From positions 53,102,520 to 53,166,519 of the forward strand of contig OX578153.1 of assembly GCA_951213105.1 (NCBI GenBank): DNA of 64,000 nt, given 5' to 3'. The position numbers were made by a program, and so were the translations under genes. How positions within the stretch are numbered: position 1 is the first letter of the stretch; every line of letters starts with the position of its first letter. Source of the stretch: Amaurobius ferox (taxonomy: Eukaryota; Arthropoda; Arachnida; Araneae; Amaurobiidae). Below the pieces are notes generated by a model. The model saw only the letters and a list, made by a program, of their open reading frames with translations. It searched no databases and was not told where the DNA came from. Shown here in pieces: positions 23,345 to 33,612 of this stretch.

Positions 23345-23598
23345 CCGTTATATTCGCAAATAGTGACTGCTGGTAGATCGATGACGTTTGGGTTGTTAAC
23401 AATAACGTCGACGTTGGTGGGGTACGTCCAGAACACCGTCATGAAAGACCAGACCTGATAGGTGCATCCTGTTAAGCATACCAGTAGCACGATGGATTTC
23501 AGGATCTTGCGGAATAAACCACGTACTGCAATAATTTGAGGCACACCAGTCAGCATGGACTGTGAGAACTGCTTCCTTGCAAACGTGATGACGGTCAT
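23345..23598 (-). CDS. DEG/ENaC (amiloride-sensitive sodium channel family) gene, first coding exon
   Basis: Encodes the cytoplasmic N-terminus, TM1 and post-TM1 motif of a trimeric, probably sodium-permeable membrane channel. ATG at 23598 lies 7 bp inside an exon whose acceptor is TTTTCTCATTGCCAG. The donor is GG|GTGAGT. The 84 codons plus 2 bases show a charged N-tail with a degenerate gating motif (SMLTGVPQI, where the family usually has His-Gly before the P/I stretch). TM1 spans about residues 31-57 (ILKSIVLLVCLTGCTYQVW). The family hallmark YPTNVDV..NP..DLPAVTIC lies at 59-81. The 2 trailing bases fit exon 2 at 17783. An upstream in-frame Met exists at 23685 but reads through the intron, so I chose 23598. 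Ligand and ion selectivity cannot be inferred. The chance that this is a pseudogene is low: all four exons are intact. Confidence 0.88.
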
Positions 23599-23639
23599 TT
23601 TCAATCTGGCAATGAGAAAAGATTGAAAATCTAAGTCTA

Positions 23640-23774
23640 GGAAGAATGTCCTAAAAGACCAGAATGAAAGGTCAGAAGAATTCAAAGTCTAGAAAGAATG
23701 TCCTGAAAGACCAGATCTGGTAGGTGCATCCGGTCTGGTATGTGCATTTGGCCTGAAAGACCAGAAGAATTCAA
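23640..23774 (-). repeat. Scrambled short copies of the exon 1 TM1 region
   Basis: Short direct copies of the exon segment encoding GCTYQVWSF (plus-strand GAAAGACCAGATCTGGTAGG) and of an AATTCAAAGTCTAGGAAGAATG piece recur several times between the intact exon and its broken duplicate, with a further piece at about 24000-24025. They mark repeated local duplication. Confidence 0.65.
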
Positions 23775-23962
23775 AGTCCATGATTACTGTCCTGAAAGAC
23801 TAGATCTGGTAGGTGCATCCGGTTACGCATACAACGTCAAGAAACACGACGGAATTCAGGATCTTGCGGAACAGTACACGTTTTGCAATAATTTGCGGCA
23901 CACCAGTCGGCATGGACTGGGAGAACTGCTTTCTTGTAAACGTGATGACGGTCATTTTCGAT
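23775..23962 (-). pseudogene. Broken tandem copy of channel exon 1
   Basis: Its ATG at 23955 follows an intact acceptor (TTTTCTCATTACCAG, exon start 23962). It reads MTVITFTRKQFSQSMPTGVP and on through TM1 to GCTYQI, closely matching exon 1. A TAG at 23800-23802 then stops it where exon 1 has the Trp codon of QVWSF. Homology continues weakly to about 23775 without the YP..VTIC part or donor. It could be a dead duplicate or a leftover of an upstream paralogue. Splicing to it would give a truncated protein of 51 residues. Confidence 0.75.
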
Positions 23963-24029
23963 CTGGTAATGAGAAAAAATTGAAAATCGAAGTCTAGGAA
24001 GAATGCTGTGAAAGACCAGAACCGCCCGA

Positions 24030-24204
24030 CTCACCCGAAAGTTTAGAGCAGGAGTAATTCATTCTATTACAGGCTTTCGACCGGTTTTGCAGTGTTTGCT
24101 ACTCTTCGAGAAGAGGGTAAAATCAGGTCAGTTTGTCAAGCCGACGGCTTTCTCAGAATGCAACTAATTGAGTTGCAGAAGACTGAATTCAGGTCTTACT
24201 AATG
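24030..24204. other. Unassigned DNA upstream of the channel exons
   Basis: Less AT-rich than the flanks. No exon or promoter could be supported. Confidence 0.3.
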
Positions 24205-24478
24205 CAGGGGTATTCGGGGCAGCTGCATCGGCCCCCCGTGTCAAAGGGACCCCGAATTTATAGATTGCAACATCGAAAACTTAACGTCTGCTTCCTGAAA
24301 AATGTTATGTTTTTGGAATAAATTTGTCCCCCGAATTGATTCATTTTGGAGATATATATGGATTACTGTACTAATTTAGTTGCGTTGGCATCTTGGCTAT
24401 GATAAGAAAGTTGCCAATAATATAAATTCCATTCAAATATATAAGAACTTTATTTTGTACACATTTTATCTAAAATGC
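24205..24478 (+). mobile_element. CAGGGGTAT-type repeat, copy G1
   Basis: Begins GCAGGGGTATTCGGGGCAG with CGGCCCCCCGTGTCA downstream. It shares the order of blocks GATTGCAACATC, CTGCTTC.TGAA, ACTAATTTAG, GCTATGATAAGAAAGTTGCC and TTTATTTTGTACAC with 28418-28676. A CAGGGG start with a nearby GGGGC/GCCCC inverted pair is common in hAT-like DNA transposon ends, but the class is my inference. Confidence 0.6.
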
Positions 24479-25500
24479 CGTTATGTTTTTGAAAAAACAT
24501 TTTCTTTTCATTTTATATATGTCAAGAGACGATGGGGGGTGTGCCCTGCGGAAAATCTGTCTAAGGGAACAGTTAAGTCTGAATTGATGACGACTGAATC
24601 TTATTATATGTATAAAATAGGGCAGACAGAGCTAGGAATATATTTAGCTCATTAGACGAAAGCCAGATTAAGCATACGTAATTTTGATTAAAAATATTTC
24701 CTAATGTAACATATTACGCACACCTATCTCTTACCGTTCTTTATAGTATTTGGTGGCGACATTTAGCCAGAGAATTTCAATATTCTCGACTTTAATATAC
24801 AAAATTTGGTGCTACCATCTATGAGCATGACACGCTTTACATTACTGAAAATATTAAATATTTGAAAGCAATTTGATTTAGGGAAATCTACTCTATCCAT
24901 CGGCCTATGTATGTATGTATGTTGCAACTACTCCGAAGCTCCTACTTGGCCTGGAAGCTCGCGGTCGTTTTAAAACGTATAGGTATCAAACCGAAGATGA
25001 TTCCGAAACTTTCGAAAAATGTGATAAACATTTAAATATTTGTAGAATACCTCCAAAATGAGGGTAAAAAGAGGGTTCAGGAAAAACGTATTTCTTCTTA
25101 CCAAAAAAAAAAAAAAAAAAGAAAGAAACCTAGTTTTTGGCTTACACAGGAAAGCGATAAATTTGAAGGACCCTCTGGAAGCCGGATTTTGAATAATGCT
25201 GATAGCTTTTATACAGATTTCTAAAAGTGCCCAAAACTCGCTGAAATCCATTCAGAAGAAGACATTTCCGATTTCTATCCCCCTTTATTTTTAAACGCTT
25301 CGCCAAGGTCAGAGTTAGACAACTGTCGCCAGAAGTACTGGCAAAAATATTATATATTCTTAAAATCTCGAATTTTATAGATAGATATTTGAAATGTAAC
25401 ATTGTAATGTTATTATAGGCATTCCCTGAAAAATTGTGTTTCTACGGCGAAAACTTCGACTTACATCTATTTGACATATTGATCAAAAGGAGAATTAAAA
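24479..25500. other. AT-rich DNA without recognisable gene
   Basis: Contains a GTATGTAT microsatellite near 24906 and an A-run at about 25103-25121. The ORFs at 24970-25402 lie on low-complexity DNA and I give them no function. Confidence 0.5.
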
Positions 25501-25527
25501 ATAGAGAGAACTGTCTTTGACATTTGT

Positions 25528-25810
25528 CATCGGGAAGTCTCAAGCCTTGGCTCTAGAAAACTTCTATTCTTTTCGTCGTAACTTCACTTGTTATTTTTTA
25601 GAATTAAATTAGGGATTCGATAATTTTTATTTTAAAGATGAACCGTAATGATCAAAATTTAAATTCCGTCAAATCAAGTCTTCGAGGTAGGGTCATCAAA
25701 TTTTGCCATCATGAAATGTCACATCTTAGCTCTACAAAACTTTAATTCTTTTTGTTGTAACTTTATTTGTAAACTTTTTACAATTAAATTCTTGATTCAA
25801 TAACTTTCAT
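25528..25810 (+). repeat. Diverged direct repeat, about 180-bp spacing
   Basis: CATCGGGAAGTCTCAAGCC.. (25528) and CATCATGAAATGTCACATC.. (25707) share about 100 bp, including TTAGCTCTA/TGGCTCTA, CGTCGTAACTTCACTTG versus TGTTGTAACTTTATTTG, and GAATTAAATT..GATTC. Unit identity is modest. Confidence 0.6.
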
Positions 25811-26009
25811 CGGGAAAGTCTCTGCTGGAGAAAGGGTGAATCTACAAAGCTCTCTTCTGTGGGAACGGAGGGTAGGAACGCAAGTGAAGTCACGTGACTG
25901 GAAGAGAAGAGCATTGGTGACGTGTTATCAGAAGAATATTGATAGTGGACCAAAAGAAGATGGCGGGGGAGGATCATTTTAAAATCTTAGAAGTTAATTG
26001 TTAAGAAAC

Positions 26010-26110
26010 GATTAACTTCTAAGAAAGATTAACTTCTACTCTTTAAGAAAACGATTAACTTCTACTCTTTAAGAAAACGATTAACTTCTACTCTTTAAGA
26101 AACGATTGCT
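26010..26110 (+). repeat. 26-bp minisatellite
   Basis: CTCTTTAAGAAAACGATTAA.. starts at 26039, 26065 and 26091 (period 26). Shortened units come before them, and the array follows an imperfect AGAAGTTAAT/ATTAACTTCT inverted pair. Confidence 0.85.
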
Positions 26111-26944
26111 TCGATTTCGAAGAAATTTTCAAGTTGTATTTTCTACTCTGCAATGGGCCTACTCGATCAGCTCACGCTAAACTTGGACCCAATTTTATTA
26201 CTTTGCAACATTTATGTCCACGAGAGATGGGAAATTGGCCGGTCAAATGAAGAAGCTGTGAGAGGATTGGGGGGGGGGGGGGGATTGCGGACGTGTAGCG
26301 GACGCAGAACTGGCTGAAAAACTTATTGCTATAAAATTGGTAGCTATAGAACTGGTTTCTATATGTTGTGACTGCTAACAGGTAAAGTACACCAGTTAAT
26401 GTTAAATGCCATATTTTAAACTCTAACCCACTTAAAATTGTTGTAGCACACAATGATTTCTTAGTGCGTTTCTATGCTGTAAAGAGAACATTCCTGCCAA
26501 ATGTCAAGTTTCTAAATTCAGTAGTTCCTGAGATTCCTTGATGTTTTAGTCAGTGGTGTTTTTCAGTTTTATATATACAGATAGATTACCATAATCGAGA
26601 ACATTTTTTATATCTTTTTGTTGGCTATGTATTAGTTATTTTAAATATACTGTAGAGTCCAAGTGTTCTTTTAAGAATTAAAACACAGACCTAAAATGAC
26701 ACAAATCGAATTTCCTTGAAAACAATCAATTACACCTCTAACGGCCATCGAGAAACACACCGAAACTAGGATTTAAAATCCAAACTTGTTTATTTACCAA
26801 AATGTATATATATACAATATGTTGCTGTTTAAACATTGAACTCATGTATAATTAATATACCGCTATTGTACAGGCCTATTGAAAAAATCTCGTGCACATA
26901 CCGAGCGTGGTAATACACTCTAAAACTCGCGCTCTTCAGCTTGT
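26111..26944. other. Unassigned DNA
   Basis: Includes a run of about 16 G at 26267-26283. No gene or repeat recognised. Confidence 0.5.
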
Positions 26945-27065
26945 ACAAAACCTTGCTGCCCCAACCTGGATCTTCGGACTGGCTAGCCGACGCTCTACCG
27001 TTGAGCTACTGGGACGCAAATGCAAGCTCTTATCGTCGAAGTGGACTGTATTCTCCACTCTCTAA
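26945..27065 (-). mobile_element. tRNA-derived short SINE fragment, copy 2
   Basis: The minus strand has a near-perfect tRNA A box, TAGCTCAACGGTAGAGCG (26991-27008), preceded by GCATTTGCGTCCCAG. The B-box segment is deleted: GATCCAGGTTGGGGCAG follows directly, where copy 1 still has GGGTTCGTTTCCC. Confidence 0.7.
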
Positions 27066-28084
27066 TGCCAGATTGGCATGCAACTGACATTCTGACTGAC
27101 CACCTCCTGTTATTTTTACCTCAGGTTAGACGCCTGATGCTATTTTTATCCTCTAGTTTAGCCTCCCGCGTGGTCGTTATCCTCTCGATTTGAAATCTAC
27201 TCTCAATATCCCAGAGTCCACCGAATCCGTGCTAATTGTACTAGGATCACTATCAGACATCCACCATCTACTCTCAATATCCCAGGACTTGAACGAACTT
27301 TGGTTCTCCAAAGTTCGTTCAAATCCCTCTTCAGTAGATAAAATTAAAAACTGTATTCCTGTTGCCATGAAAATTTCTAATAAAGTGACCTAAGCTTATG
27401 AGTAGATTCTGCTCTCAATTAATTTTGATCAATGAATTCCTTTATTTCATTCTTATTACCTTATATGAACTTATTGTGTTCCCTCCATTTTTTCTTTAAA
27501 AAAAAATAAATAGAAAAATAAGCTATGTTAACTGTTCTTATTTTCTCGGATCTTTCTTTCTCTTTTGGCCCTTTTTATTTGTATTTTTTCTTATTTTTTT
27601 TTCTAAATTTTATTCTAAATTTCTGTTTTTGTTTCTCATATGCCTATTTTTTTTCCTTTTCTTATATTTTCTTTTTATACATTTTCTAAATTTTACTTTT
27701 AAAATTTTATTATTTTCTTTAATTTTAATCTATTTTTCATTATGTTATTGTACCTCATTCTAAATTTTATTTTTCAATGATCTTTTTATCTATATTCGCA
27801 ATAACCCTTTTCCCATTTTTGTAAAATGAACGTACTTGTCAAGTTCAAATAGGTTGTAAAACTGTCTGTTTAATCACAATATTTTTCATCAATTCTTATA
27901 TTTTTAGACCTAAATAAAAGTTCGTTTGGCGGGATGGTAGACCTTGGGTGCCTTCTGAGTGCAGGAGGTATCCTTTCCCGGCCGTGCAGCTAGCTACTCT
28001 AAACCCACTATGTGAGTCGCACGGTCTGGGGTCTTCAGACCTCCACCATTTTTGCACAAACCTACAAGGTTGATTTATTCTGGC
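27066..28084. repeat. Unassigned DNA with small repeats and a perfect hairpin
   Basis: CTACTCTCAATATCCCAG occurs at 27197 and 27269. A perfect inverted repeat lies at 27291-27320 (GAACGAACTTTGG, spacer TTCT, CCAAAGTTCGTTC). 27480-27790 is T-rich low-complexity DNA. 27930-28060 is GC-richer and unassigned. Confidence 0.55.
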
Positions 28085-28215
28085 GCCATTGTAAAGAACC
28101 TTGCTTCCTCAACCTGGAATCTCTGGAACCTCTGGATCTTCGAACTGTCATGCCGACACTCTACCGTTGAGCTACTGGGACGAAAGTGTACACTCTTATT
28201 GTTGAAGTAATCTTC
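28085..28215 (-). mobile_element. tRNA-derived short SINE fragment, copy 3
   Basis: Has the same order as copy 2: CGTCCCAGTAGCTCAACGGT A box on the minus strand (around 28160-28180), then a region with a small TCTGGAACC duplication, then GCAAGGTTCTTTAC. Confidence 0.65.
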
Positions 28216-28417
28216 CCACCTAAAATAATGCAAAGATTACCTGAAAGACTAATCTGTAGGGACATTTGATTACCTCCGATCAACATTCATCAGCATTCCC
28301 GGCATCAGCCTTCGATACACGTTACAACTTATTTCCTACACATTCTCAACTACTGTTGAGAATTCGTCTCTCTCTGTTCAATCCGAACCGAACGTTTTAT
28401 CCTGCCTCAACTACAGG

Positions 28418-28676
28418 CAGGGGTATGCTGGGGCAATTGCCCCTGGTCTCCGTGTCAGAGGGGCTCCAAATTAAATAATTGCAACATCTAGAAATTAACA
28501 ACTGCTTCATGAAGAAAAGAAATATGTTATCGAAATAGAATTGCCCAGTGAAAAGATTAATTTTTGGAATATTTAGGATAACCATACTAATTTAGCATGT
28601 TGGCTTTTTTGCTATGATGAGCAAGTTGCCAATAATTTTAATTCCATTAAAATATATAAAAGCTTCATTTTGTATA
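28418..28676 (+). mobile_element. CAGGGGTAT-type repeat, copy G2
   Basis: Starts GCAGGGGTATGCTGGGGCAA, with an inverted TTGCCCCTGG inside. It follows the block order of copy G1 to GCTTCATTTTGTATAC. It abuts the left arm of the foldback structure. Confidence 0.6.
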
Positions 28677-28686
28677 CTATCTCTGC

Positions 28687-29276
28687 CCATGCCAAGTGAA
28701 CTGGGGAAAATGTTATTTTTGGTCCGCCATCTTGCTTCTTCCAGGTTTGTACAGCCGGCCCCACAATTTAATACTGTAGAGGTCAAGTTGCAGAAACTGG
28801 AGGGAAGGAGATAGCGACTGAAGAAATATTTGCTTTCTGGACTCTCATCTGAAGGGCCGAGTATTATATATAATTCCGAGTATTATGTATGATGTATGAA
28901 TAATCAAGAATCTGTATATTTGTATGTATAATGATGTATGAATTATGATGTATTTATGATCAATTATGTTGTATGAATTATGATGTATTTATGGTTAATT
29001 ATGAATATTATGATGTATGAATAATTTTAGAATCACTAGACACCATTTATTATAGATAAATATTTATAAATATACAGATTTTTGATTACTTATACTTTCG
29101 TTACATATTCATACATTCAGTATTTCGTTCTTCAGTCGCTATCCCCCTCCCCTCCAGTTTCTACCACCTGACCCTCGCAGTATCATATTGCGGAGCCAGC
29201 TAGCTGTACATACCTCGAAGAAGCAAGATGGCGAACCGAAAATAACCTTTCCCCAGTCCTCTTGGCATGGACAGAG
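28687..29276. repeat. Foldback structure: about 140-bp inverted arms around an ATGATGTAT-rich spacer
   Basis: The left arm (28687-28828) and right arm (29130-29276, inverted) share CCATGCCAAG, ACTGGGGAAA, CGCCATCTTGCTTCTTC, GTACAGC and GAAACTGGAGGG in matching order. They end at GATAGCGACTGAAGAA. The roughly 300-bp spacer is built of GATGTATGAATTAT-like units. This could be a foldback/MITE element or two inverted copies of one repeat. Confidence 0.7.
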
Positions 29277-30393
29277 AGGCGAATTCGTGACATATACTTT
29301 TCTATAAAATGCAAATATATTTTTAAAAAAATGTACTCACAGTGACAATTTAGGAGCAATATGAAAAGTGCTATGCAAATGTGCTGTAAATTCAAATATT
29401 CAAAAAACAGCTTAAAGGGTTTTTTTTCAATGCAAATAAAAGACAGCAATAAATTTCGACCTTAATATAATGAATTTTCGTTTCACAATATACGGACATA
29501 TAAGCCATTCTTATTGTTTATCTCATACCTAAACTTTTTATCGGTTATTGAGAGTATCAGTTATAACAACTATTTCTTCTTGTCCCTTGCGACTTCTCTA
29601 CATGCGGGTTCCACTGCACACATTATGGGAAATGGGCGCATTGAAAATTTTGACTTTAAATTTAATTAGCCATATTTATTGGCCATAAATCTATTTAGCT
29701 TCTGATAGAACGAGAAAATAAAACTATAGGATTAAAATAAAAAATTTTTAAAATGTTCTTACCTTTGGAACTGCAACTGCAACCTTATTTTCTCCAATTT
29801 GAGATGCAATTTAATTCGAAGTTCTACAACTACAACTGACTTACAACTCTCTGCATTCCTATATGCTGAAGTCATCACGTTACCTTCACACGTACGTCTT
29901 AAATATTTATTTCATAAGCTTTGTGTGTTTATTTCTAAACCCGATCTGATTGTGAGGTGTAATTCTTTGTACTATTCGAATGAGAACGTATAACAATGTG
30001 ATTCAATTGGAAGTCACGCGAGTTATTGGTGTTACAACAGATAATACTAAGTGCCAGAATTTCTTTGTATTTATGCGCTGAAATTCACGTTGAATATATT
30101 TCGTACAAAAGAAACTGTTTTGAAATAGATCACAATTATTTTTGCTGTAATTACAGTTTTCTAAAGATGATATGTATAAACTTCCAGTGAATATAAATTT
30201 TTTATGTACATGAAAACACGAAAAATACACCTATTGTAATCGGTTTGTTTGTCATTTATTCGTCTATCCGTATGTAACATAGCAAAAATCACTACGCTGA
30301 ATTTTACATAATTTAACATATAGTATCAGGAGATAATACACTCTATTGTAAAAATATATATACACTTATCAGTAATTGAGCTGCAGCCGCGAA
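29277..30393. other. AT-rich DNA without recognisable gene
   Basis: No exon, RNA gene or known repeat supported. Near 30375-30400 is a short AATTGAGCTGCAGCCGCGAA segment that recurs inverted near 34112-34138. Confidence 0.5.
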
Positions 30394-30714
30394 ACTCGGC
30401 TGGTATGTTGTTTTTGTTGTTGAGATCTAGACCGTCCGGCCTACCAGAAAGGTGTAAGGTAACTGTTCGGATGGCCGGGAAGTGCCACCCAATTTAGACC
30501 GGAACCCAGTGGGGAAGGCATCCACAGGGACAGTACCCTCCTTCCCCTACCACCAACCTCTCGGAAGGACTTACGGACCCACATGTTTAACTTGATCGTA
30601 GTCCGCATGAACACGGCGGCAGTTTTGGCAGTGGCGGGAATCGAACCCGGGCCTACCGAGTGCAATTCCCGGCCGCTAGCTACTGGGTTACCGCATCCCA
30701 CTCGGCTGGTATGT
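30394..30714 (-). mobile_element. Long tRNA-headed SINE, copy S1a, with 15-bp target-site duplications
   Basis: The element at 30409-30699 is flanked by identical ACTCGGCTGGTATGT copies (30394-30408 and 30700-30714). On the minus strand the head is tRNA-like, with an A-box region and a perfect B box GGTTCGATTCC (30637-30647). A GC-rich body of about 190 bp follows, ending in a (CAA)n-type tail. TSDs plus pol III boxes plus a simple tail make a retroposed SINE secure. An ORF of 117 codons across the body is not evidence of coding. Confidence 0.92.
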
Positions 30715-30824
30715 ATCGTTTGAAGAGATATGCAAATGATTAGTTTGGGAACAAAAAAAAATGTTTTATTAAGAAATTGTGGCAACAAGAACATGACCTT
30801 TTAAAAGGCGGGGGTGGGGATAAA

Positions 30825-31900
30825 TCATCCCCTGGCAGCTATACAAGTCGATATTCGGTGCAGCATAGAGTAATTTAAGTTACTTATGTCCTTGTGTGAA
30901 AGATCCAGCAAGAAATGTTGCAACTGGTCAACTAGTTCAGTTTTATTCTAAGAAGGTTGCAATTGCCATCCCATCATATCCCAGACGTGTTCTATAATTG
31001 ATAATTCTGGGAACCTGCATGGCCATGGGAAAGTATCAAATTCTCAAATACATAATTAAAGAAGCCGTTTAGTGCTTAGTCCAGCGCTATCTTGTTGGTA
31101 ACTGGAACTCGGACGACTTGATAGTATAGATAGAACAATCAGCGGCAGAATATCATCGACGTACAAGCGAGCCGTCAGTTTGGCTTGCAACACAACTAGA
31201 GGAGATCGCCTGTCCCACGAGATGGCTCCCCAGAGGCTCACACCCCGTTAGATGGTCGTATATCGTTAGACAACAGATGCGTGAACGGAATGCTTGTCAG
31301 TCCTAGCGGTCATCAGCACTGAAAAAGTAGCGGGATTCAAAAGCTAAATACAACATGTCTCCAATCGGAGACTGTCCAGATTGAGCTAGCTCCGCACCAA
31401 TCCAGACGGCTTTGCCCATGTTGAGGAGTCAGTGGTAGGCGTGTTAATGGACGTCGACACTTAATCCCACCTTCTGTCAGTCGTTTCCGAATAGTATCCT
31501 TTGATAAGGATGCATGGTGGACTGCAAATGCCTTCAAATGGCTGATCGCAACCCCATGTAGACGAGGTTCCTTTCATGGCTGCACGATCTTCTCGAATAG
31601 TTATCTGTTTGGGACCTCCTGAGAGCCTCTGCAATGGTTACTTGTGCCTTCTCTGATCCACTGTTGCTAACATCGAGCAACTAGCATATCGTTCTGACCA
31701 AGATAGCGCCTGATACGTCTGGGCGGCTCGCAGCCAAATCGAGCCAGCACCGAGCGCGCATTTCTTCTGGCGAACATCGAAGCTTTGAGAAAGTCGCCAC
31801 TTTGTTTCGCAGCGCAACACAGCTCTGAAACCTAAGCGGAGTAGTCTGGGGCCCTTTGCTTCCTTAGCTACATCCAAGTCGTGGCAACTGTGCATACTGC
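30825..31900 (-). pseudogene. Tc1/mariner-like DD34E transposase remnant
   Basis: Cut-and-paste DNA transposase, now dead. On the minus strand, in several frames, the expected order is seen: GGPKQITIREDRA (about 31590-31640), LSKDTIRKRLTEGGIKCRRP then RLPLTPQHGQSRLDWC and WTVSDWRHVVF (31337-31537), VSLWGAISWDRRSPLVVLQ and YVDDIL (31056-31250), QQDSAG (second Asp), a PELSIIEHVWDMMG-like block in another frame (about 30960) and a C-terminal IAARG near 30828. The SDES block with the first catalytic Asp is destroyed (a stop at about 31334). Multiple frameshifts separate the pieces. Upstream of about 31700 the N-terminal DNA-binding part is barely recognisable. Confidence 0.82.
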
Positions 31901-32343
31901 AAGGACGTAGTGACAGCGCAATGTATATCTACTTCACAAAGAGTGTACGCTAACAAAAGCTTTGCGGGGCGTCAATCCTGAGCCCCTATGCTGTGCACGA
32001 CACGTCAACTAGGTGACATCTACTGTAATCAGTGCGGTCCGTAGGAGATGATTTTTACTTAGTCGGGAAACGACCTGCTGGCAGCGGCCTGTACGCATGT
32101 TCTGACGAATCGCTGGGCCAAGCCGACGTTAGGAGGAGGAGAGTTCCCTGTCTTCGCATCTACCGGTCTGATCCTACTGACGATGATCTTTTTACGAAAT
32201 TGCTCTTGACCTACCGGCAGCGGCTTGTACGCATGTTCATACGAATCGCTGGGACAAAGCCGACATTAGGAGGAAGAGAGTTCCCTGTCTTTGCATCTAC
32301 CGGTCTGATCCGACTGACGGTGATAGTTTTACGAAATTTCACT
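31901..32343 (+). repeat. 136-bp tandem duplication next to the transposase remnant
   Basis: Units 32072-32207 and 32208-32343 share GCAGCGGC.TGTACGCATGTTC, CTACCGGTCTGATCC and the rest, with about fifteen differences by eye. The 105-codon ORF at 32032-32349 reads through both units in different frames, so I do not call it a gene. It may be subterminal DNA of the Tc1-like element. 31901-32071 is unassigned. Confidence 0.7.
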
Positions 32344-32665
32344 GACTGAACTGAAACCCAAGTAGTTAATCGCTACCCTTTTCCGTGCAGAGGTATTACT
32401 ACCAGCAGCCATATGCCGGTCATTTCTTCTGTGATAAGGTATTGTGATTTATCTTTGTTTTTAATGTGCATATGTATGTATTAAGCGTAACTGGAGTAAG
32501 CTCCAGTGTTAATGTTGACATCAAGCTTTAAGGGATATTAGCCCATTGAACAAAGTTTAAAAGTAGTCATATGCAAATTTCTGAATTTTTTGAAAATTAT
32601 AAATTAATTGAAAACTTACATCCCGAGGTCAAGCTGGGTAGATTTGAAGTAATTTTAATTGTGTA

Positions 32666-33612
32666 TTACTTTCCTTATATACATAATGTATAAGGAGAGT
32701 ATTGTGTCGGGGTTGAAAATTCGAAATCGAGTTTTCGACGGGAGAGCACGTTTCAAGCATCCCTGATCACGAATCAAACATTTTTGAAGTGATGTCTGTG
32801 TGTGTGTGTGTGTGTGAAAGTATGTGTGTGTGTGTGTGTGTGTGTGTCAGTGAGTCCGTGGAGACGATAACTGACGAACGAATGGACCGATTCGAACGAA
32901 ATTTGGTACAAAATTCACAATCCATAAACACTGGAAGCCTATTGTTTTTATACGCAATCGAATGTTCAGAACCCCCTAAATTTCCGAATGAAATTTTGAA
33001 AAAATTGTCAAAAAATCAAAACCACTAATAAAGTTACGCAAATAGACATTTCTTATGTAATTTTTCATTAGAAAACGATTGACATAAATTTTGGAACGCT
33101 AACATGAACCGTTCTCGAGATATTGTACATTTTTCAAAAAAATTATCAAAAACTCATATAAAATAAAAAAAAATATTTCCTATTGAGAAACATGTTCACT
33201 TTTCATATGTAATACATTGCGATAAATTGTGAAACATCATTCTCGTGGATCTAGCTCGTCCCATTCATGAAAAAAGATACTTGAGTAATACTTTTGTATT
33301 TGAACGCCAATAGACATTTATCTGCTATAAGAATAACTTGTTTCTCCGTCAGTAAAGCTTGGCGAGATTTTGGCGACGAATTTGTCGGAATATCGCCAAA
33401 TTCGCGACATTTTGAAATGTTATTAAATTAGCGAAAGTCTCGTCAAATGGATAAAACTGACGCTAAATCAATGAAAATGACGACTAATTGTCGAAAATTC
33501 AATATCTTGGAAAGAATATGAGTATCTCCCATAAGAAAAACCTATTTTTTTACTGTAAAAGTAGTAAATTCATTACATTATATAAGGGAAGTCATGCGTT
33601 GCCCTCATCAGA
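32666..33612 (-). mobile_element. Family A repeat, copy A9
   Basis: Complete copy from ACTTTCCTTATATACAT .. ATGTATAAGGAGAGT to CGTTGCCCTCATCAGA plus a T-run. TG tracts lie at 32797-32848. It stands alone, without neighbours nested in it, and gives a clean view of both ends. Confidence 0.88.
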
